Source of the DNA: Streptomyces morookaense
GTDB taxonomy: Bacteria > Actinomycetota > Actinomycetes > Streptomycetales > Streptomycetaceae
NCBI RefSeq assembly: GCF_013030945.1
Contig: NZ_JABBXF010000058.1
Coordinates: 1 to 64,000 of the forward strand
Length of the DNA stretch: 64,000 bases
Direction: 5' to 3'
Shown piece after piece: positions 52,908-61,983 of the stretch. The first letter of the stretch is position 1; the number at the start of each line of letters is the position of its first letter. The translations under genes were made by a program, and so were the position numbers. The notes under the pieces were generated by a model that was given only the letters and a program-made list of their open reading frames with translations, had not been told where the DNA came from and made no database searches.

Positions 52908-54095
52908 ATGTTCGACGGCATGCGCGAGCACCTGCGCAAGGAGCTGCAGGACATCCGCGACGCGGGCCTGTACAAGTCCGAGCGCGTGATCACCAGCCCG
53001 CAGTCCTCGGCCATCAGCGTCGGCGACGGCAAGGTCCTGAACTTCTGCGCCAACAACTACCTCGACCTCGCCGACCACCCCGAGGTCGTCGCGGCCGCCA
53101 AGCAGGCGCTGGACGACTGGGGCTTCGGCATGGCCTCCGTCCGGTTCATCTGCGGCACCCAGGCCCCGCACAAGGAGCTCGAGGAGAAGATCTCCCGGTT
53201 CCTCGGCATGGAGGACACGATCCTCTACAGCTCGTGCTTCGACGCCAACGGCGGCGTCTTCGAGACGCTGCTGGGCGCCGAGGACGCGGTGATCTCCGAC
53301 GAGCTCAACCACGCGAGCATCATCGACGGCATCCGCCTGTCGAAGGCGGCCCGCTTCCGCTACCGCAACCGCGACATGGCCGACCTGGAGCGCTGCCTGA
53401 AGGAGGCCTCCGGCGCCCGGCACAAGCTGATCGTCACGGACGGCGTCTTCTCCATGGACGGCTACATCGCCCCCCTGGACGAGATCTGCGATCTGGCCGA
53501 GCGCTACGGCGCCCTGGTCATGGTCGACGACTCGCACGCCGTCGGCTTCGTCGGCGAGGAGGGCCGCGGCACGCCGGAGCTGTTCGGGGTGACCGAGCGG
53601 GTCGACATCATCACCGGCACCCTCGGCAAGGCCCTCGGCGGTGCCAGCGGCGGCTACGTCGCCGCGCGTGCCGAGATCGTGGAGCTGCTGCGGCAGCGCT
53701 CGCGCCCGTACCTGTTCTCCAACTCCCTCGCCCCGTCGATCGTCGGCGCCTCGCTGCGCGTGCTCGACCTGCTGGCCGAGTCCGGCGACCGGCGCATCCG
53801 GCTGCGGGAGAACACCACGCTGTTCCGCAAGGAGATGACGGAGGCCGGCTTCGAGGTGCTGCCCGGCGAGCACCCGATCACCCCCGTGATGGTCGGCGAC
53901 GCCGCGCTGGCCGCCCGGATGGCCGCGGAGCTGCTGGAGAAGGGCATCTACGTGATCGCCTTCTCCTACCCGGTGGTGCCCAAGGGCAAGGCGCGTATCC
54001 GCGTCCAGCTGTCCGCCGCGCACTCCCGCGAGGACGTCCTGCGCACGGTCGCGGCGTTCCGCGAGGTCCGCGACGCCATCGGCGCCACGGCCTGA
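52908..54095 (+). CDS. kbl: Glycine C-acetyltransferase (2-amino-3-ketobutyrate CoA ligase)
   Basis: 395 residues. Alpha-oxoamine synthase fold with CANNYLDLADHPEV, SSCFDANGG, DDSHAVGFVG and the PLP lysine in TGTLGKALGG (Lys241). With CoA it converts 2-amino-3-ketobutyrate to glycine and acetyl-CoA, completing threonine breakdown started by Tdh. ATG 52908 follows GAGGAG. A strong terminator 21 nt after the stop ends the operon. Confidence 0.96.
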   Translation: MFDGMREHLRKELQDIRDAGLYKSERVITSPQSSAISVGDGKVLNFCANNYLDLADHPEVVAAAKQALDDWGFGMASVRFICGTQAPHKELEEKISRFLGMEDTILYSSCFDANGGVFETLLGAEDAVISDELNHASIIDGIRLSKAARFRYRNRDMADLERCLKEASGARHKLIVTDGVFSMDGYIAPLDEICDLAERYGALVMVDDSHAVGFVGEEGRGTPELFGVTERVDIITGTLGKALGGASGGYVAARAEIVELLRQRSRPYLFSNSLAPSIVGASLRVLDLLAESGDRRIRLRENTTLFRKEMTEAGFEVLPGEHPITPVMVGDAALAARMAAELLEKGIYVIAFSYPVVPKGKARIRVQLSAAHSREDVLRTVAAFREVRDAIGATA

Positions 54096-54115
54096 TCCGC
54101 CGCCCCGCGACCGCC

Positions 54116-54149
54116 CCGCCCCGCCCCGGTTCCGTCCGGGGCGGGGCGG
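54116..54149 (+). terminator. Strong terminator after kbl
   Basis: 14-bp perfect GC stem (CCGCCCCGCCCCGG / CCGGGGCGGGGCGG) with loop TTCCGT, 21 nt after the kbl stop. No U-run, as usual in this GC range. Confidence 0.8.
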
Positions 54150-54207
54150 TCGCATGGGTCGGACAGCCTCCCCCGTCCGGGCAGGATGGCCGTACGGCAG
54201 AGCCGAC

Positions 54208-54337
54208 GAGTCCTGACCTGGCACCGTTCGTCAAGCAGCGCGTCGTCCTGCTGACGACCTACAAGCGCGACGGCACGCCCGTCGGCACCCCGGTCGACGG
54301 TGATGTCGACCGGGGTGCCGACGGGCGTGCCGTGTGA
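54208..54337 (+). pseudogene. Truncated PPOX-class F420-dependent protein remnant
   Basis: The plus-strand frame gives LAPFVKQRVVLLTTYKRDGTPVGTPVD, here shortened to its key residues (LAPFVKQR, LLTTYKRDG, GTPVGTP), the exact N-terminus of PPOX-class F420-dependent pyridoxamine-oxidase-fold proteins. After about 30 codons the frame enters the second arm of a perfect inverted repeat and ends. The remaining 80-100 residues are missing. No start codon in good context is seen. It looks like a gene fragment broken by an inverted duplication. Confidence 0.7.
54270..54333. repeat. 29-bp perfect inverted repeat (giant hairpin)
   Basis: Arms 54270-54298 and 54305-54333 are exact reverse complements, with a 6-nt loop (GGTGAT). 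The arm encodes the GTPVGTPVD part of the PPOX remnant, so the gene sequence is mirrored. In RNA it would form a very stable hairpin. Confidence 0.95.
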
Positions 54338-54424
54338 AGAGGGACCGGACGCTGCACTGCGCATTGCGGTTCACGGACGGGTGCCGGTCATGACCCTTCT
54401 CCTCGTTCCCCGGCTGCGGGTGCC

Positions 54425-54455
54425 TTGAATCTCCCCCAGGGGGAGTTCCTAGCGT
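54425..54455 (+). promoter_or_regulatory. MerR-type promoter of the double hydrolase gene
   Basis: -35 TTGAAT, spacer of exactly 19 bp with palindrome CTCCCCCAGGGGGAG, -10 TAGCGT. An overlong 19-bp spacer with a central palindrome is the hallmark of MerR-activated promoters. The hydrolase ATG lies 63 nt downstream. A MerR gene exists 4 kb upstream (49822-50745), but a direct link is unproven. Confidence 0.8.
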
Positions 54456-54517
54456 GCACGGGAACGCGGGCGGTCCGATGGGCCGGCCGTGCGGACCGAG
54501 TGGACGAGGAGAGGCCC

Positions 54518-56020
54518 ATGACGGCATTCGTGCTGGTGTCGGAGATCTGCACCGGAGGCTGGATCTGGCGGGAAACCGCCGCCCGGCTGAGGGAGTCTGG
54601 GGCGGAGGTGCATCCGGCCACCCTCACCGGCATGGGCGACCGCCGTCATCTGGCCCGTCCGGACACGGACTTGGAGACGCACATCGAGGACGTGGTGCAG
54701 CTCGTCGACCACGCGGAGGCGCCCGACCTGGTGCTGGTCGGTCACGGCTACGGCATCCACCCGGTGCTCGGCGCCGCCGAGCGGCGCCCGGGGCGGGTCG
54801 CCCGGATCGTCTACCTGGACGCGGGGATGCCCGAGGACGGCGCACCGGCCGTCAGGCTCGTGCCCGACCAGGCGATCCGCGACCGGCTGGCGGAGCAGCC
54901 GGCCGGGGACAGCCGGCCCGTGCCGCCGCCCGCGTCCGATGCCTGGCAGCGCTGGGGCAGCATCGCGGACGTGCCCGAGGACGCGCTGGCGCGCCTGACC
55001 CGCCTGGCCGTACCGCAGCCGGTGCGTACGCTCACCCAGCCGCTGCGGCTGTCGGGGACCGCGGCCGGGCTGCCGACGACCGGCATCCTGTGCACCGCCA
55101 ACGGGTCGAGCATCACCATGGTCGAGGCACAAGTGCGGCTCGGGGACCCCCGGTTCCGTGCCCTCGTCGACCCGGAGGTGGGCTTCCTCGAACTCGGCAC
55201 CGGGCACTGGCCGATGCTCTCCGCCCCCGCCGAACTGGCCGGCGTGCTCCTGCGGGCCGCCGCCGGAGAGGGGCACCGGCTGACCGCGGCGGCACCCGAA
55301 CGGCCCGCGTATCTCGGGCGGTTCCTCATGGACGTGCCCGGTCGGCCCCGGGAGCGGACGGGCCGCGTCGATCTCCATCTGCCGGATGCGGAACGCCCCT
55401 GCCCGGCCGTGGTGTTCGTCCACGGCGGCCCGGTGTCCGAGCACGTGCAGCCGACGCCGCGCAACTGGCCGGCCTTCGTCGGCTACGCCCGGTACGCGGC
55501 GCATCTGGGGGCGGTCGGCGCGGTGGTGGACCACCGGCTGCACGGTATCGGCGACTACGGGCGTGCCGCCGAGGACGTCGCCGCGGCGGTCGACCTCGTG
55601 CGGGCCGATCCGCGCGTCGACGCGGACCGCGTCGCCCTGTGGTTCTTCTCCGGCGGCGCCCTGCTGTCGGCGGAGTGGCTTGCCGCTCCCCCGCCGTGGC
55701 TGCGGTGCGTGGCGGCGACGTATCCCCTGTTCTCTCCGCCGCCGGGCTGGGGTCTTGCCGACGACCGCTTCCGTCCCGCGGCCGGGGTGCGGACGGCCGG
55801 GCGGCTTCCCGTCGTGCTGACCCGGGTGGGGCTGGAGAAGGCGGAGTTCACGGCGACGGTCGAGGAGTTCCTCGCCGCCGCCGGGGACTGCGGAGCCCGC
55901 GTCGAGGTGATCGACGTGCCGGACGCGCACCACGGCTTCGAGACGATCGACCACACCGGGCAGGCCCGGAGCGCGGTGGAGCGCGCGATGCGCTCGGTGC
56001 TGGGGCACCTGGGGAGCTGA
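54518..56020 (+). CDS. Tandem alpha/beta-hydrolase protein
   Basis: 500 residues, two alpha/beta-hydrolase domains in one chain. The N-terminal domain (1-245) is like salicylate esterase/MES-type hydrolases but the nucleophile elbow reads GHGYG instead of GHSYG, so the serine is lost; the late GTGHWPM His is kept. The C-terminal domain (about 280-500) has VVFVHGG (oxyanion), WFFSGGALL (candidate Ser) and DAHHGFETIDH (His). ATG 54518 follows GAGGAGAGG. Controlled by the MerR-type promoter at 54425, so it may be induced by a toxic compound. Confidence 0.82.
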   Translation: MTAFVLVSEICTGGWIWRETAARLRESGAEVHPATLTGMGDRRHLARPDTDLETHIEDVVQLVDHAEAPDLVLVGHGYGIHPVLGAAERRPGRVARIVYLDAGMPEDGAPAVRLVPDQAIRDRLAEQPAGDSRPVPPPASDAWQRWGSIADVPEDALARLTRLAVPQPVRTLTQPLRLSGTAAGLPTTGILCTANGSSITMVEAQVRLGDPRFRALVDPEVGFLELGTGHWPMLSAPAELAGVLLRAAAGEGHRLTAAAPERPAYLGRFLMDVPGRPRERTGRVDLHLPDAERPCPAVVFVHGGPVSEHVQPTPRNWPAFVGYARYAAHLGAVGAVVDHRLHGIGDYGRAAEDVAAAVDLVRADPRVDADRVALWFFSGGALLSAEWLAAPPPWLRCVAATYPLFSPPPGWGLADDRFRPAAGVRTAGRLPVVLTRVGLEKAEFTATVEEFLAAAGDCGARVEVIDVPDAHHGFETIDHTGQARSAVERAMRSVLGHLGS

Positions 56021-56090
56021 GGCGCCTCGGCAGCTCCGGCCGGGAAAAATTCGCGTGCCCACCGGCCGGAGCGGCCGGTACGTTGGCGGA

Positions 56091-56969
56091 ATGGACTCCG
56101 TGCAGGTGAGGCCGATGCAGGAGAGCGATCTCCCTGCCGCAGAGCGCGCCTCGGCAGTGACGTTCCTCGAAGCGGACCGGCTCGGCCGGAGGGCCGGTGA
56201 ACCGGAGGTGCAGCCCCGTCCGGCGTCCGGGACGCAGCAGTGGATCGACCGGATGCGGTACTTCCTCTCCGTGGATCCGGGAGGCTGCTGGGTGGCGACG
56301 GACGCAGGCGCAGTCGTCGGCTTCGCGGTCTCGCAGAACCGCGGCCGGCTCTGGTACTTGGCGACCTACGGGGTGCTGCCCGGTCACCAGGGCAAGGGCA
56401 TCGGCAAACGGCTGCTGGACGTCGTCCTGGTGCACGCGGAGGGCCGCCGGGGCCTGTTCTCCTCGACCGTTCATCCCGCGGCGACCCGCCGGTACCGGCT
56501 GGCGGGTTTCTCGCTGCTCCCGCAGATGCGCATGGTCGGTACGGTCGACCGTTCCGCGCTGCCGGCGGTGACGGGGCTGCGTGACGGCGGGGGTGACGAC
56601 CTGGAGTGGATGGACCGGCTCGACGAGAACCTCCGGGGAGCCGGTCACGGCCCCGATCACCGCTACATGCTCGGTTCCTTGCGGCTGGTGGTCTCCCGGG
56701 CCGGGGACAGGCCGGGGTACGTCTACCTCGACGACCGGGGGCGTCCGCTGCTCCTGGCCGCCGCACACCCGGACACTGCGAGGCAGCTGTTGTGGGAGGC
56801 CCTGGCCTCGTCGCGCGGCGACACGCTCGTCAACTGCATCACCACGGCCAACGAGTGGGCTGTCGACGTCGGTCTGGCCGCCCGTCTCGACATCGGCCAG
56901 GAGGGATACCTCGCGGTCCGGGGGATGAGGGAGCCGGCTCCGTATCTCGCCAGCGGGCACTTTCTCTGA
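56091..56969 (+). CDS. GNAT-family N-acetyltransferase (tandem)
   Basis: 292 residues. The first GNAT domain (1-150) has VRPMQESDLPAAE and the acetyl-CoA pyrophosphate loop VLPGHQGKGIGKRLLD (Q/RxxGxG/A). The C-terminal half is a degenerate second acetyltransferase-like domain (GYVYLDDRGRPLLLAA, NCITTANEWAVDVGLAARL). Substrate unknown. ATG 56091. Convergent with the phospholipase C gene, 18 nt apart. Confidence 0.88.
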   Translation: MDSVQVRPMQESDLPAAERASAVTFLEADRLGRRAGEPEVQPRPASGTQQWIDRMRYFLSVDPGGCWVATDAGAVVGFAVSQNRGRLWYLATYGVLPGHQGKGIGKRLLDVVLVHAEGRRGLFSSTVHPAATRRYRLAGFSLLPQMRMVGTVDRSALPAVTGLRDGGGDDLEWMDRLDENLRGAGHGPDHRYMLGSLRLVVSRAGDRPGYVYLDDRGRPLLLAAAHPDTARQLLWEALASSRGDTLVNCITTANEWAVDVGLAARLDIGQEGYLAVRGMREPAPYLASGHFL

Positions 56970-56987
56970 CGCGGGCCGTGCTGCTGC

Positions 56988-58433
56988 TCACCGGTGCCGG
57001 CGCGATCCCTGCTCCTGGCGGGGCGGGGTCTGGCCGGTGGTGGGGAAGGCCGGCTTGGGGAGGGTGGCCACTTCCTGTCGGGCCTCCGCCAGTTGTTCGC
57101 GGGTGTCGGCCGGCAGGCGGGGCGGCTTGCGGGCGGGGGCGGCGAAGCCGAAGGCGGAGGTGAGGTCGCCGAAGGTGCGGCGCCGCCAGGCGCTGATGTT
57201 GGGCTCCCGTACTTCCCTGCCGTGGGCCGCCGTCCAGCTTTCCAGGAAGCGCAGACACGAGGTGTGGTCGAATGCCTCCTGGGCGACCCAGCCGCCCACG
57301 GTCCAGGGCGAGATGATGAGGCAGGGCACCCGGAAGCCGCCGCCGATCGGCCGGCCCGACACGAATTCGCCCTTGGTCCCCTCCAGGGGCACGGGCGGGG
57401 GGACGTGGTCGAAGAGGCCGTCGTTCTCGTCGTAGTTGAGGATGAAGACGGTCTTGTTCCAGACGTCCGGATTGCCGGCGATGGCCTCGAGTTTCCGGGC
57501 GACGTAGTCGGCGCCCGCCGCCGGCAGGGAATCGGGGTGCTCCGATTCGGCGGTGGAGGGGATGAGCCAGGAGACCGCGGGGAGGCGGTCGTTGCGGACG
57601 TCGTCCTCGAAGGCGTCCTCGGGCAGCCTGCGCATGCCGCGTTCGTACAGGGGTTCGCCGGGCCGGGCCTCCCGGAACTGTTTGAAGCCGTTGAGCACGT
57701 TGTAGGAGCCGTTGTCCCGGCCCTGGTAGACCTGCCAGCTGAAGCCCGCGTCCTGCAGGCGTTCGGCGTAGGTGGTCCACCGGTAGAAGGTGGGCGGGTA
57801 GTCGTTCGTGATGACGGGGCCGCCGCGGGTTCCGCCGGGGTCGATCGTGCCGGACATCCAGTGCAGGCGGTTGGGCCAGGTGGGGCCCAGGACCGAGCAG
57901 AAGTAGTTGTCGCAGACGGTGAACGCCTCGGCCAGGGCGAACTGGAAGGGGATGTCCTCGCGCGTGTGATAGCCCATCACATAGGGCGCGTCGGCGCCGT
58001 CCGCGTGCCGGTGCGCGGGCATCCACCGGTCCATCCGGCCGCCGTTCCAGGCCTCGTGCTGCACGTCCCAGGCGTGGCTGGTGGAGGGGATGGACTGGGC
58101 GCTGGTCTTGTGCGTGTCCAGGCGGAAGGGCAGCAGGTACCCCTCGGGGTGTGCGCTGTCGGGCTGGTGGAAGACGTTGCGGCCGTTCGACAGCCTGAGC
58201 GCGTGGGGGTCGTCGAAGCCGCGTACCCCCTTGAGGGTGCCGAAGTAGTGGTCGAACGATCTGTTCTCCTGCATCAGCAGGACCACGTGCCGGACGTCCT
58301 TGAGCGAACCGCTCCGGGCGGGGCCTGCTGCCACCGCCCGCTGCACGCTCCCCGGCAGTGCCGAGAACGTGGTCCCGCCGAGGGCAGCAGCCGCTGCACC
58401 GGTCAGGAGTCTGCGCCGACTGATACCCGTCAT
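56988..58433 (-). CDS. Tat-exported phospholipase C/phosphoesterase family protein
   Basis: 481 residues. Twin-arginine signal SRRRLLTGAAAAALGG. The phosphoesterase domain carries MQENRSFDHYFGTLKGVRGF near the N-terminus (metal and nucleophile region of PLC/AcpA enzymes), LGPTWPNRLHWMSGTIDP, and ILNYDENDGLFDHVPPP with the second metal site, all strongly conserved. It hydrolyses phosphocholine-type lipids or phosphomonoesters outside the cell. C-terminal Pro/Arg tail. ATG 58433. Single gene between GNAT and SDR. Confidence 0.93.
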   Translation of the reverse strand: MTGISRRRLLTGAAAAALGGTTFSALPGSVQRAVAAGPARSGSLKDVRHVVLLMQENRSFDHYFGTLKGVRGFDDPHALRLSNGRNVFHQPDSAHPEGYLLPFRLDTHKTSAQSIPSTSHAWDVQHEAWNGGRMDRWMPAHRHADGADAPYVMGYHTREDIPFQFALAEAFTVCDNYFCSVLGPTWPNRLHWMSGTIDPGGTRGGPVITNDYPPTFYRWTTYAERLQDAGFSWQVYQGRDNGSYNVLNGFKQFREARPGEPLYERGMRRLPEDAFEDDVRNDRLPAVSWLIPSTAESEHPDSLPAAGADYVARKLEAIAGNPDVWNKTVFILNYDENDGLFDHVPPPVPLEGTKGEFVSGRPIGGGFRVPCLIISPWTVGGWVAQEAFDHTSCLRFLESWTAAHGREVREPNISAWRRRTFGDLTSAFGFAAPARKPPRLPADTREQLAEARQEVATLPKPAFPTTGQTPPRQEQGSRRHR

Positions 58434-58602
58434 CCGTCCTCCGCCACAGCCGTCTCCACCTGCCGCGCGGACGATCGCACCCGGCGATCGCCCGGCATTG
58501 ACGACGAGACTGCTGCATCAGTGGCGTCTCATGGGGCATCAGAGAGCAATAATCACCTTTCCGGACGAGTGGTTCATCCCGTCTTGACGCCGGGGCTCCG
58601 GC

Positions 58603-59331
58603 TCAGATCTGGGCCCGGCCGCCGTCGACGAACAGTTCGATGCCGGTGATGAAGCTGGAGTCGTCGGATGCCAGGAAGAGTGCTGCTCTGGCGACCTCCT
58701 CCGGCTCTCCGGCGCGCCCCAGCGGAATACCGGCCACCAGCTGCGCAACGGCGTCCTGCGGCTGCGCCGCGAGCATGGGCGTCACGACGGGTCCGGGGCT
58801 GAGGACGTTGGAGCGGATGCGGCGGTCCTTGAGCTCCGCCGTCCATACGCGCACGAAATCGCGGACGGCCGCCTTGCTGGCGCCGTAGACCGAGTGCGTG
58901 GGCGTTCCCTTGCTGCCGGCGACGGAGCCGGTGAGGATGACGGAGGCGCCGTCGTTCAGGAGCGGCAAGGCCTTCTGCACCGTGAAGAGCGCGCCCTTCA
59001 CATTGACATCGAAGATCTTGTCGAAGTGGTCTTCGGTGACGGCTTCCAGAAGGGCGGGGTCGCCGACGCCGGCGTTGGCGAAGACGACGTCGAGGCGCCC
59101 CTCGGCCCGCACGGCCTCGTACAGCCGGTCCAGATCGGCGAGTTCGGCGACATCGCCCCGAACGCCGGTGGCATTGCTGCCGATTTCCTTCACCGCTTCG
59201 TCGAGTTCCTTCTGCCGGCGGCCCATGACGAAGACGCGGGCGCCCTCTTCGGCGAAGAGTTTCGCCGTGGCCAGCCCGATTCCCGATGTGCCGCCGGTGA
59301 TGACCGCGGTTTTCCCCTGCAGCTTTCCCAT
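58603..59331 (-). CDS. SDR-family oxidoreductase
   Basis: 242 residues, classical short-chain dehydrogenase. TGGTSGIGLA (NAD(P) loop), NAG in FANAGVG, catalytic Ser in GSVAGS and YGASK (Tyr, Lys). A typical second conserved block SPGPVVTPM follows. Substrate unknown; these often reduce ketones. ATG 59331. It lies 59 nt after the zinc ADH gene on the same strand, and they may be co-transcribed. Confidence 0.94.
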   Translation of the reverse strand: MGKLQGKTAVITGGTSGIGLATAKLFAEEGARVFVMGRRQKELDEAVKEIGSNATGVRGDVAELADLDRLYEAVRAEGRLDVVFANAGVGDPALLEAVTEDHFDKIFDVNVKGALFTVQKALPLLNDGASVILTGSVAGSKGTPTHSVYGASKAAVRDFVRVWTAELKDRRIRSNVLSPGPVVTPMLAAQPQDAVAQLVAGIPLGRAGEPEEVARAALFLASDDSSFITGIELFVDGGRAQI

Positions 59332-59390
59332 GCGCCTGCTCCCGGTGGTCGCGAACACGTGACGGGAAAAATATCAAGGGCGGGCGAAGG

Positions 59391-60425
59391 TCAAGGCCGG
59401 ACGAGCACTTTCAGGGCCGTGCGGTCGGCCATGGCCCGGTAGCCGTCCGGCACGCCGTCCAGGCCGACCGTGCTGTCGAAGACGCGGCCGGGCTCGATCG
59501 TGCCGTCGAGGACGTCGGGCAGCAGTTCCTCGATGTAGGCGCGGGCCGGCGCGACGCCTCCGGTGAGGGTGATGTTGCGGCCGAACATGGCATATCCGAC
59601 GGGCCCCTTCTCGTACTGCGGCACGCCGACGCGGCTCACCGTCCCGCCGTCGCGCACGACGCCGAACGCGGTCTCCAGGGCCGCCTCGGTGCCGACGCAC
59701 TCCAGCACCACCCGGGTGCCCTCGCCACCCGTCAGCTCCCGTACCCGCTCGACGCCCTCCTCGCCGCGCTCGGGGACCACATCGGTGGCACCGAAGTCGC
59801 GCCCCAGGTCGGTGCGGGTGCGGTGGCGGCCCATCAGCACGATCCGTTCCGCGCCGAGCCGCCGGGCGGCCAGCACCGCCGACAGGCCGACGGCGCCGTC
59901 ACCGATCACCGTCACCGACGTGCGCGGTCCGGCGCCGGCCGTCACCGCGCAGTGGTGACCGGTGCAGAAGACGTCGGACAGGGTGAGCAGCGACGGCAGC
60001 AGCGGGGAGTCCTCGCCGACGGGCAGCCTCACCAGCGTCCCGTCGGCGAAGGGCACCCGCACGGCCTCGCCCTGGCCCCCGTCCACGCCGTTCTGCGCCC
60101 AGTAGCCGCCGCGCGGGCAGGAGGTGTGCAGGCCCTCGACGCAGTACGCGCAGGTGTTGTCGGCGTAGGCGAAGGGCGCGACGACGATGTCCCCGGGCGC
60201 CGGCCCGGTCACGTCCGCCCCGGTGTCCTGTACGACGCCGAGGAACTCGTGGCCGATGCGGTCGCCCTCTTCCGTGGCCGGTCTGGACCCGTAGGGCCAC
60301 AGGTCGCTGCCGCAGATGCACGTGCGCAGGACGCGCACCACGGCGTCGGTGGGTTCCTGTACGCGGGGGTCGGGCACGTCCTCCACGCGCACGTCCCCGG
60401 CCCCGTAGATCAGCGTTGCTCGCAT
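59391..60425 (-). CDS. Zinc-dependent alcohol dehydrogenase
   Basis: 344 residues, medium-chain MDR. Catalytic zinc site TCICGSDLWPYG and GHEFLG; only CAYCVEG/SCPRG remains of the structural zinc site; GDGAVGLSAVLAA binds NAD(P). ATG 60425. The 130-nt upstream leader is unusually rich in A and purines on the coding strand (runs of AAAA/AAAAA near 60440-60475). Together with the SDR it suggests a two-step alcohol/ketone conversion, substrate unknown. Confidence 0.92.
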   Translation of the reverse strand: MRATLIYGAGDVRVEDVPDPRVQEPTDAVVRVLRTCICGSDLWPYGSRPATEEGDRIGHEFLGVVQDTGADVTGPAPGDIVVAPFAYADNTCAYCVEGLHTSCPRGGYWAQNGVDGGQGEAVRVPFADGTLVRLPVGEDSPLLPSLLTLSDVFCTGHHCAVTAGAGPRTSVTVIGDGAVGLSAVLAARRLGAERIVLMGRHRTRTDLGRDFGATDVVPERGEEGVERVRELTGGEGTRVVLECVGTEAALETAFGVVRDGGTVSRVGVPQYEKGPVGYAMFGRNITLTGGVAPARAYIEELLPDVLDGTIEPGRVFDSTVGLDGVPDGYRAMADRTALKVLVRP

Positions 60426-60556
60426 GGGAATCTCTACCTGCGTTTTCTTGGGCTTTTCGGCTTTTTCCGTTTTTCTCCCGGTTCTTCCAGCGTTGCCAGT
60501 CCTGCGCAGCTCTGCAAGGCGGGGCCGTTTCTCGACCTGGTTCTTGACCCGGGTGA

Positions 60557-61930
60557 CTACAACGCGTCCTGGGCACCTGGCTCCAGGGTCAGCTTGCCGT
60601 CGTCACGGTCGTAGTCGTACAACTCGCCATAGCGCCCCCAGTCGATCGCGGTCTCCAGCTGGTTGCGCGCTTCGTCCGCCGAGAACCCGCGCCGGAGAAG
60701 GTCCAGGAAGAAGTCTTCGCGGAGGGCATGGCCCTCGGTCGCGGCCAGGGCCTGGACGATCGCACGGACCAGCGGGGCACGGGCGGCGGCGTGGCGGGCG
60801 AAGAGCCTCTTGCTGGTGAGGATGTCGGCGGCGGAGAACTCGCGGCCGGTGTCGGTGATGGTGATCCGTGGGCCGTCCAGGCGCGCGAGGCCGAGCATCA
60901 CAGAGGCATCGACCAGGGGCAGGAGGTCGTCGACCTCGAAGTTGAGCTCATCGGCGATCTCGGCCAGTCCGTCCTCGCCCCCGCGCGCGATGAGGATCTC
61001 CAGAAGGCCCGCCAGACCGCCGACCCTGACGTCCGGCAGCGGGGCGCTGATGGGGGTCGGCGCGGGCGCCGGACGGGCCTGGCCACCCGGCGGCGCCGGG
61101 GCTTCGACAACGGCGGCTGCTGCTGCCTCACGGCCGGTGAGGATGGCATAGACCGTGTCGACCAGGGCCTCGAAGCGGTGGTGCTGCCGGTTACGGGGAC
61201 GGGGCAGGTCGACGGTGAGTTCGGCCTGGATACGGCCGGGGTTGGAGGAAAGGACCAGAATCCGGTCGGCCAGCAGCACGGCTTCCTCGATGTTGTGGGT
61301 GACGATCAGGATCGACTTCACCGGCGCCTCGTGGCCTTCCCACAGGCCGACGAGTTCGGTGCGGAGGTTTTCGGCGGTCAGCACGTCCAGGGCGGAGAAG
61401 GGCTCGTCCATCAAGAGTGCGTCGGGTTCGACCACGATGCCGCGCGCGAATCCCACGCGCTGGCGCATGCCGCCGGACAGTTCCTTGGGATAGGCCGACT
61501 CGAAGCCGTCCAGACCGATCAGGTCGATGGCCTTCAGGGCACGTCGGCGACGCTCCTCCTCCCCCACGCCCAGTGCCGCGAGGCCGAGTTCGACGTTCTG
61601 CTGCACCGTCAGCCAGGGCAGCAGCGCAAAGGACTGGAAGACCATCGACACTCCCGGGTTGGCACCGGTCAGCGGTGTGCCCCGGTAGAAGACCGAGCCG
61701 GACGAGGGGGCGATCAGGCCGGCCACGCAGCGCAGCAACGTCGACTTGCCGGACCCGGACTTGCCCAGCAGGGCGACGATCTCGCCCTCGGCCAGGTCGA
61801 AACTGATGCCGTCCAGTACCGGCAGGGCACCGCCGTCCGGTGTGGTGAACGTCTTGGTCACCGCGTCGGCCCGGACGATCGCCTCGCCCGGCGCACGCGG
61901 TCCGGTCATGGTGGCTTCGCTGCTGTTCAC
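60557..61930 (-). CDS. ABC ATPase, nitrate/sulfonate type, with AAA-associated C-terminal domain
   Basis: 457 residues from GTG 61930 (GAGG 8 nt upstream); ATG 61909 is an alternative. Residues 25-270: ABC ATPase with GKSGSGKST, LSGGMRQRVGFARG and LLMDEPFSALD. Residues about 320-457: the AAA-associated C-terminal domain (DUF with LAEIADELNFEVDDLLPLVDA and ALREDFFLDLLRRGF), seen in SsuB/NrtD-like proteins that lack a separate binding protein. It pairs with the fused permease upstream, 53 nt apart. Confidence 0.9.
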   Translation of the reverse strand: MNSSEATMTGPRAPGEAIVRADAVTKTFTTPDGGALPVLDGISFDLAEGEIVALLGKSGSGKSTLLRCVAGLIAPSSGSVFYRGTPLTGANPGVSMVFQSFALLPWLTVQQNVELGLAALGVGEEERRRRALKAIDLIGLDGFESAYPKELSGGMRQRVGFARGIVVEPDALLMDEPFSALDVLTAENLRTELVGLWEGHEAPVKSILIVTHNIEEAVLLADRILVLSSNPGRIQAELTVDLPRPRNRQHHRFEALVDTVYAILTGREAAAAAVVEAPAPPGGQARPAPAPTPISAPLPDVRVGGLAGLLEILIARGGEDGLAEIADELNFEVDDLLPLVDASVMLGLARLDGPRITITDTGREFSAADILTSKRLFARHAAARAPLVRAIVQALAATEGHALREDFFLDLLRRGFSADEARNQLETAIDWGRYGELYDYDRDDGKLTLEPGAQDAL

Positions 61931-61983
61931 GGATCCTGCCTCGGGAACTGGAAAGGGCGGACGGGCGGAGAAGGGGACGGGGG

